Below, one piece after another: positions 18,201 to 27,200 of a DNA stretch of 64,000 nucleotides (positions are counted from its first letter, which is position 1; each line of letters begins with the position of its first letter). The DNA is from Jannaschia pagri (lineage in GTDB: Bacteria > Pseudomonadota > Alphaproteobacteria > Rhodobacterales > Rhodobacteraceae): positions 186,001-250,000 of the forward strand of contig NZ_BPFH01000003.1 of NCBI RefSeq assembly GCF_019655435.1, written 5' to 3'. The position numbers and the translations under genes are program-made. A model generated the notes under the pieces. It worked only from the letters and a program-made list of their open reading frames with translations. It had not been told where the DNA came from and searched no databases.

Positions 18201-21200
18201 TGGCAGGCCCCCTGGGCGATGGCGATTTCTCGCTGTCCACAACGCTCCGCGACAGAGCCGGGAACGAGGGCCCTGCAAACACAACGTTCAGCGTCGATGC
18301 GGCTACGCAGGTCTTGGCCATCCGCCCCAACGACGGGAGCGAGCGGGCCAACCTGGACGGCAAGATCACCATCGAATTCAACCGCCCGATTGACCCCGAC
18401 ACCGTCGACGCCGAGAGCATCGCCATCACCGCTTTGGGAGAGTCCCTGGCGGGACGCTACACCGTGTCGTCGGACGGCAAGCTGGTCACCTTCTTCGCCG
18501 ACGACCTATTGCCAGCCGCCACCAACGTGCGCGTTGCCGTCGACGGCACCAAGGTGAAGGACACCAACGGCCAGAACGTCAGCACCGTCCAAGAGGGTAA
18601 TTCCACCTTCGCCACGTCTTCCCTCACCCGGATCGAGGGCACGAATGTCGAAGGGTTCATCTTCGACGCCAACTACCGGGACGAAGACGGATTGGACATC
18701 CCCCTGGAAGGCGTCGTCGTGTCCGTCATCGGTCTGCCAGGCGTCACGGCGGTCACAGATGAGAACGGGCGCTTCCTGCTCGAAGATCTTCCGATCCCGC
18801 AGGTCTATCTGGACTTCGACGCCTCCGATGTGACGAACCGCCCGAACTTCGATTACGGCACGATCACCAAACCGGTGGACACCGTTGCGGGGCAGACCGT
18901 TGGCCTGACCTCCGGTGACAAGGCGTTCAACATCTACTTTGCCGCCCTTGCCGAGGCGGATGTGACCACCCTCACACCGGGCGAAGACACGGAGGCCGGG
19001 ATTGGTGAGAACGGTCTGGCCAACCTGACTGAGATCTTCCCCGGCATCGATCCGAGCCTTTGGAACCAGCTTAAGGTCAAGATCCCAGCCGACAGCCTTA
19101 CACGGGATGACGGCACGCCGGTGAACGAAGTCCAGGTCATGGCCTTTGAGCCGGATCGGATTCCTGCGCCGCTGCCCCAAGGCTTCGATCCGACGGTGGT
19201 GTTCACCGTTAAGGCCGAAGACGCCACCAATGTGGATGGCAAGGCACAGATCGAGTTCCCGAACATCGATTTCTTGGAGCTGGGCGCAAAACGTCCGATC
19301 CTGTCCTTCGACCATGATGCGGGCGTTTGGGTCCAAACGGGCACCGCTGTTGTCGTGGAGGATGGCGAAGGCGGCACCATCATGCGGTCCGAGGGGGACA
19401 CCGGTGTCAACACGCTGGGCTGGAAGGCCGTCGGGGATGAACCGCTGAACCGGTCCGACCTGCCGGACTTTGACCCGATCAGAAATCGACCCGACAATGA
19501 CCCCGACGACCCGGATGATCCCGACGACCCAGATGATAAGGAGGAAGAGGACGACTGCAAAGACGAGGCGATCGACAACGCAGAGTGGTTCTCAATTGCC
19601 CGCAGCGCCCTGTCCACCGTCTGGGACGTCGCCAAAGAACTCACACGCTTTTCCGCCCTGGCCAAATCCATCGGCGATGCGATCAAGGAGGGTGCCGCCC
19701 TCGGGGAAGCCCTGTCCAAGGCGTGGGACGCCTTCTGGTGGGGCAAGGGCAGCGCGTTTGAAGCGATCATCGGCGTCGTCGACGGGGTCAAAAAGGTTGC
19801 CAAGGTCGCCGTTGATGCGGTGCTGGAGTTCACCTCTGGCCAATTGGTCGGCAAGGCCAAGGCCGCCGTCGCGGGCGTCAAAGGTGTCCTGGAGATCGGG
19901 GAAAAGCTGCTGAAGGCGCAAACCGACCCCGATTGCCCGTCCCCCAACACGGACGGCATCGCGACCCTGATGGGCACCCTGAAGCTGGCCATCAGCAACG
20001 TCGAAACTTGGGTGGAATTCGGCGAAGGCCTGGCCCGTGGCGGCAAGGCGGGCGCGGTTCAGGCCGTTTTTGCCCTGGCCTGCAATGTGCTGGACAAGGT
20101 GAACTTCATCGCTGGTCTGGTGAACAAAAAGCCCATCTTCGCTGCCGATGAGATCAAGTCCCTCGAAGAAACGCTGAACGAGGAGCTTGCCGAAGGCAGC
20201 ACGATCCTCGCCTCGTTAGAGGGCTTCTCGCCCCCGCCGCGTCCCACCGATGATGACTTTGAGTTCGCGACCGAGGCTGATCCCACGGCCCGCAACCAGC
20301 TGACCGAAGAGCAAGCGGCAGAGCTGGCCCAGAATCTGATGGACGCCATGCAGGCGACCGAGGACTTCAACGCCGAGATCGCGGCGCCCGAAGGTCTGCC
20401 GGACGAAGGCGTCATCGACTCCTTCCGCGCCACCGCAGAAGATGCGCTCCTGCTGCTGTCCGAGGGACTGTTGAACCGCTTCAATACGTCGGACAACACG
20501 CTCTATCTGATCACCGACGGCACCACGGAGTTCCGTGGCACGGTGGCCTCCGCCTCCGAAGGGGTGCAGCTTGCGCCCGAGACGGAATACACCTTCCGGA
20601 TCTATGATCCCGTCAACGGCTTCTATGGCGAAAGCGAATTCACCACCGGCCCTGCGGCTGGATCTACGGATATCCCCTTCCCGCTGATGACCCTGGCCGA
20701 AGGGTTGGAGGATTCCGACGGGGACGGCGTCCCAGACCTGGCCGAAGAGGTGGTCGGCACCTTCCTCGACAACCCCGACAGCGACGACGACGGCCTGACC
20801 GATGGCGCCGAGTTGGAACAGGGGTTGAACCCCTTGGATGGCATCGGCTTCCCCACGGGCATCATCGGATCCGTCGACCTCAAGGGCGAGGCGATGGACG
20901 TCACCCTCACCGGTGGGGTCGAGGGGGCCGGCACGCAGACGGCCTATCTCGCGACGGGCAGCCACGGCCTGGCCATCGTAGATGCGAGCCAATTCCAGAA
21001 CCCGATCTTGCAAGCCGAGTTGGATTTGCCGGGAACGGCGAAACAGGTGGCCGTCGATGCGGGCCGCAACCTGGCCTATGTGGCGGCTGGCGACGGCGGT
21101 TTGCATATCGTCGATGTGTCCGACCCCGTTGCGCCAGAACTGGTGACAACCACGTTCGTGTCGGGCGGTGCGCAATCGGTCGTGGACCTTGGCGGCACAT

Positions 21201-24200
21201 TGCTGGTTGGCGGCGGGTCACGCCTTGAACTGCTCAACAGCACGACGGGCGCGCGGGTGACGGCCTTCCAGACGGGTGGTTTCGTCAATGACCTCGCCGT
21301 GGATGGCGACGTGGCCTATGCCATTATAAACAACACAGATCTGGTGAGTTTGCGCCTATCAGGCAGTGCAATCACAGAAATTGGGCGCGAGACCTTCCCG
21401 CAAAGCACGATCCGGACGGTGCCCAAGGACAAGACAGTGTTCATCAACGAAGGCGTGGCCTATGTGGCCAACGCCTTGGAAGTCAGCAACGTCCCCCTGT
21501 TCCGCCTGGAAGAGCGCGGCGGCTATTTGACCTACGATGTGACGGATCCGACAGCGATTTCGCTTATCTCGAACATCGACACGCCACGGGTCCAAGCGGG
21601 CAACCTGGAAACCATCGTCAATGGCTCTGGCTTGGCATTGGTCGCTGGCGGATTCCGCGGCCTCCAGGTCCACAACGCAAGCGATCCAGAGGTGACCTAC
21701 GACCTGCTGTCGGAGTTCGCGACGCCCGGAAACGCCAAGGGTGTCGCCCTGGCCTCGGGGATCGCGTACGTCGCTGACGGCACAGGCGGCCTGCAAGTCA
21801 TCAACGCGGTGCCCTTCGACACGGCGGGCCAAGCCCCAACCGTCACCTTCGATGCCGCCGCGGCCGATGCGGACCCGAATACCGATGGGATCCAGATCGA
21901 AGAAGGCACGCGGATCGAGCTCAGCTTGGATATCGTCGATGATGTTCAGGTCCGTAACGTCGAGCTTCTGCTGAACGGGGTCGTTGTCTTGAACGACGTC
22001 TCGGCCCCCTTCGGACTGGGCTTTGATGTCCCTGCATTGGATGATTTGACCGACGGCGACCAGCTTGAGATCCAGGTGCGGGCAACGGACACGGGTGGCA
22101 ACGCGACCCTGACCGATCCGGTCACGGTTCAGGTCATCGAGGATATCACGCCACCGACCGTCCTATCGGTGACGCCGAACGATGGACGCCTGCTGTTGCA
22201 GGGCAACGAAGTGTTCACGATTGCCTTCTCGGAGAAGATCGACCCCAACACCCTGGCGGCGACCGATATCACCCTGACCAAATCAGGCGACGACACCGAA
22301 ATCCCAGCGCAGGGCCTGGTATTCCTCACGGGTGGGCTCACAGCGCAGGTCAGTTTCGCGCCGTTGGATCTGGGTGCCTATGACATTGCAATCGACGTCT
22401 CTCGCGTCACGGACCTGGCGGGGAACGCGATTACGGCGCCCCTGCCCAGCCAGTCGTTTGAGATCGTCGATGCCTCTGCCATCTGGATCAATGCCGCCGG
22501 CGGGACGTGGGAGACGGAGACGAACTGGCAGTCGGGCGCCTTGCCCCTGGCGGACGACGGCGTCGCTATCGTGCTTGACGAAGGCGCCGTGGCGACACTC
22601 AACTCCACCGCCGAAGTGGACGAAGTCCGGATCGATGGCATCCTTCGCCTGCAAAGGGGCAGCCTGACGACCGGCAACATCGAAGGTGTTGCGGGCGCCT
22701 TCGACCAGACCGGCGGCACGTTGATCGGTGCAACGATCACCGGCACGCCCGAATTCGATGTGACCGTAAGTGGTGCAAACTTTGGCAGTTTCGCAAGCTG
22801 GCAGAGTGTTCGGCTCGACACCGATGCCACCGTCAAGAATGCCCGCCTTTCGATTGATTCCGACCTCACCCTGAACGGGACCTTGAACATTGATGGCCAA
22901 GCGTCGCCTGGTGGCTATGCCTATGCGACTGTCCAGCTCTACAATGTGTCGAGCCTCGTAGGGACCGGCAGGATCCAGTTGGACGGCGACCAGGCGCGTC
23001 TGCAAACGACGAACCAATATACGCCGAACAATCAGGACGTGACGGTTATCGGTGAAGACATCACCATCGCTGGCACAGGCTTCGTGTTCGGCTCATCCGG
23101 GTCTGGAAAGCTGCGCCTGCTTGGCGATGTCATTGCCGAGGGCGGAACGCTCTCCCTGAGTGGGCTGGACCAAGGCGGCAACCTGCTAAAGCTCGACTCG
23201 GTCGAGGACGCGAAGGTCGTTCTCGGGACAGATCTGAACAACGCCCGCCTCGCCATTGCCGATGGCGCAAATGTTGAGTTGTCGAACGGTTCCAACATCA
23301 CGGTCGAGGGGGGCGGTCGTCTCCGGCTCCAGGGCGGTCAAGTCGATGGCCTCACTGTCACCACGGGCAGCACGGTCGCACTCGACACGTCCAGCGGGTC
23401 CAGTGTCTTCTCCACAGCGGCCGGTTCGCTACAGATTGACGGTCTCCTAGAAATCGCAGGTGGTACAACAAGCACCGCCCGTTTGAGCCTGACCGGGATC
23501 GATATGGTCACGGGAACGGGCACGATTGCATTTGGTGCGGCTGCGGGCGGATCGACCGCCAGCACTTCCGTGATCTATGCGAGCAACTCCCGCTACTTCT
23601 ACGCCACCGACTCCCTGGTCACCTTTGACGAAAACCTGACCCTTACGGGGACGGGCAGTGTCCGGGCGGCCGGTTCGGTTCGCATCCTCGGCGACGTGGT
23701 TGGTAATTCAGGGGACACGGACGAAGCGCTGGAGTTGCGGAACATCGACCAAGCGGGTGGAGAGCTGAATATCGACACCACCAATGGTGACGTCGTCCTC
23801 GCACGCTTGGTTGACGACACGATCCTGACGGGTACTGGGACCGTCTCGCTGAGCCGCGACGTCACGCTCCGAGACACGACAATCGAGACCACCGCGCAAC
23901 TTCAGGCAGATGGCCGGTTCGGGTACGTTGGTCTCCTGGATGAAGGGGTCGTGGTCAACGGCACCCTTCGGATCGACAGCGGTGAGACGGGCAATCCGGC
24001 GATGCGGGTCCTGGGAAGCCAGTTGATTGACGGAACCGGACGCATTGAACTGCTCGGGACCAATGGCTTGGCCGCGCTGCAAGTGGCCAACCTCAGCACG
24101 GCCCGCGACATCGCAACCTTCGGCAAGGATCTCACCATTGCCGGATCGGGCCAATTCGTCGCCTTTAGCGCACAAGATGCCATCCAGATCCTCGGCACGG

Positions 24201-27200
24201 TCGAGGGTGTCACCGACGGGACCCTTGTGCTGGCCAATATCGACAATGACGGGGAAACCCTGTCGGTTGATGCTTCGAATGGGGTCGTGGGCGTTCGCGG
24301 TCGGGTGCAGGACACCGTTCTGAGCGCCGCGCCTGACGCCACGGGCGCGCTCTCGCTTCTGTCCGGGGCCCAGCTGTTCAACAGCACGCTGAACATGGCC
24401 ACGGAAACGCTCGGGACGGAAAGAACCCTGCGCGTGGACGGCTACGAGGGTCTGACGGTCAACGACGTCTTCACCATGGAAGCGGCGGCCAGCCAAACGG
24501 TCCAACTGCGCCTCCTGGGCGAACAAACCTTGGACGGCTCGGGGACGATCAAGCTAGTCAACGGTGAGGCGCCAGAAGGGGCATTCCAACGGAGCACGAT
24601 CTTCTTCCAGGGCCAATATGGGATCTCGGAAACCCTCACCATCGGTACGGACCTGACCGTTGAGGGTGTCGGTTCCATTGAAAGCAATAACGCCGCCGAT
24701 ATCATCGCGGTCGACGGGATGGTCCGCGCCGATGACGGCACGCTGGCGATCCGGCACCTTGATGAGATCGAAGGCACCCTCGCGGCGACGGATGACGGTA
24801 TTCTGGCAGTGTCCGGGAACCTGACGATGACCGAGCGCGGGACGCTGGACGTCGGTCTGACGCAAGCGAGCCAGGGCCTGGTGACATCAACCGGCGCGGT
24901 GACCCTGGAGGGGACCTTGTCGATTGATGTGGCAGATGGGTTCACTGCCTCCGTTGGCGATACCTTTACGATCCTGACGGCGACGGGCGGCATTTCCGGC
25001 AGCTTTGACGCCTTCGAAGGTCTGGATCTGGATGGCAACCTCGCCTTCCAGGTGCTCGACCCCACGGCCAATGAGCTGACCCTGCGTGTCACGTCCGATG
25101 CAAATGCGCGCGCTGGCGGCTTTATCGACGGCGATCCCTTTACGCCGACCCCGCGCCCAACGGACACCCGGACGGCCTTGGCGACGGATCTGCTCACCGG
25201 GACGGTCACGGATGTCCGCGTCACGGGCCCGGCGACCGCAAACGCGGACGTCATGATCGCGAACCAGGCGCGGTTGGTTGATGTCGCCCTTGAGACGGAT
25301 GTGGTTGGGCGACCTGACTTCGGCTTCCAGCAGCTGACCGTCTTTAATGGCCTGACGCTTCTGGGCGGCGCGACCGTCAGCTTTGACGCGGCGGCGAGCG
25401 ATACCACGAGCATCTTGATGGAGGCGGGCGCCTCGCTGATGGGTAACGGCACCCTCGACTTTAGCGCAGGGCCGACGGCAACCGCGCAAAACGCACTGTC
25501 CTTCCAATCGACGTCATCGGCGACGGAACTGTTCACCATCGAAGAGGGAGTGACCGTCACAGGATCCATCGCAATTCGCGCCGGCCAGAGCACGGACCGC
25601 ATCAAGGTCCTGGGCGATATGGTTGGCCGGGCGGGCGAGACCCTGTCACTGTCGCGGGTCGACAATGAGGGGGCCACGCTCTCCTTGGATGCAGACGCAG
25701 GGGTGGTCGAACTTCGCGACGTCGTCGAAAATGCTGTGATCGACGGCACGGGCGAGGTCTTGCTGCGCAGCGGTCTGAACCTGTCGTCCAGTACCCTGTC
25801 GATGGATGCTGCCGCGATCGGCGACAATTCGGGAAGCACGATCTCCGTTACCAACGATCTGATCCTGGACGATGCCAGCCTGTCCATCGAAAGCCGCCTG
25901 CGGGCCAGCACCGTCCAGTTCCTGGGCGGCCAGACGGTCAGCGGAACCGGCACACTGCTGCTGGACGAATCCGACACCGCCAACAGCACGATCCAGCTTG
26001 TCGGTCAGAGCGCCATCCGAGAGGTCCTGACCTTTGGCGAAGGGATCGACATCATCGGGAACGGACAGCTGCAGTCCAGAAACGGCGACGATACGATCCG
26101 TATCCTCGGCGATGTCGCCGCGCGCGGCGGCGATTTGGAACTGGAAGACATCGACAACGACGGCAACGATCTGAACATCCTCGCCTCGGATGGCCGCATT
26201 GTCTTCGAAGACACCCTCCGCGACGTTCGCGTCACGGGAACCGGTGAGGCAGACGTCTTGCTTGCAGGCAGTCTGCGGATGGAGAACGTGACGCTTGCCC
26301 GGGATGCAAGCATCGGAAACGACGCGTCCCGCGCGGCGGTGACCGTCGGACAGGGCCTCGTCCTAGAGAACAGCACGCTGTCGCTGGCGAACAACCGCGG
26401 CGGGTCCGGTCAGCTGACGTTCCAGGGCGAACAGACGGTGAGCGGCACAGGTGTCATTCGGTTGGAACGTGGCGACACGTCGAACGCCGGCAGCCGGGCA
26501 CAGCTCGCCTTCCAGTCGGGCGGCTTGGCGCAGACCTTTGTCCTCGACCAGGGTGTGGACGTCGTGGGGGCGGGTCTCGTGTCGGTCTTTGGCGTCGGCA
26601 ACCTGGAAATCCGGGGCGATGTGACAGCCGACGACGGCATCTTAAACGTGACGGGCGAAGTGGCCGTCACCGGCGACATCCGTGTGGAAGACGATGGCGA
26701 GCTCAGCTTCAACCGGTCTCTGCGTCTGGAGGCGGACGGCACGCTCGTCATGGCAATGGACGGCAGCGGCATCGAGGCGCGAGGGGGCCTCTTGGCCAGC
26801 CGGGACGCGATTGGCCTGGCCGGTACGTTCGCCTTTGACCTGAGCGACGACTTCGACGCCGCGCTCGGAACCGAGTTCGTCCTGATCTCTGCCACGACGG
26901 ACCTGACGGGGCAGTTCCAATCCGTCACCGACTTCGAAATCGGCGATGGCAGCAAAGGCCTGGCTTTGGTGGCCCGCGGCAATACCCTGGTGGCCGTCGT
27001 GGTTGATGAAACCCTCGCGGGCCAACAGTTGACCGATGCGGACCTCCCCGGTGGGGAGCCGCCGGTCTTGCCGGGAACCGTGTCGGACCAAGTCATCGAT
27101 GCGGCCTTTGCGGGCGCTGATTTCGCGGTCACAGCCGCCAGCACAAACCGCTGGACGAATGTGACGCTGGACAGCGACGTGGCCATATCGGGCCCCTACT

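Noticed and set aside
19490-19545. Microsatellite-like GACGACCCGGATGATCC repeats
   Set aside because: In frame they encode an Asp/Pro linker; the tract is short and gives no sign of phase variation such as a frame change.
24442-25989. Long leftward open frame opposite the giant gene (515 codons), and similar ones opposite it
   Set aside because: They are Ser/Arg/Pro-rich, lack ribosome binding sites and domains, and lie antisense to strongly patterned repeats. They are shadows of GC-rich coding sequence.
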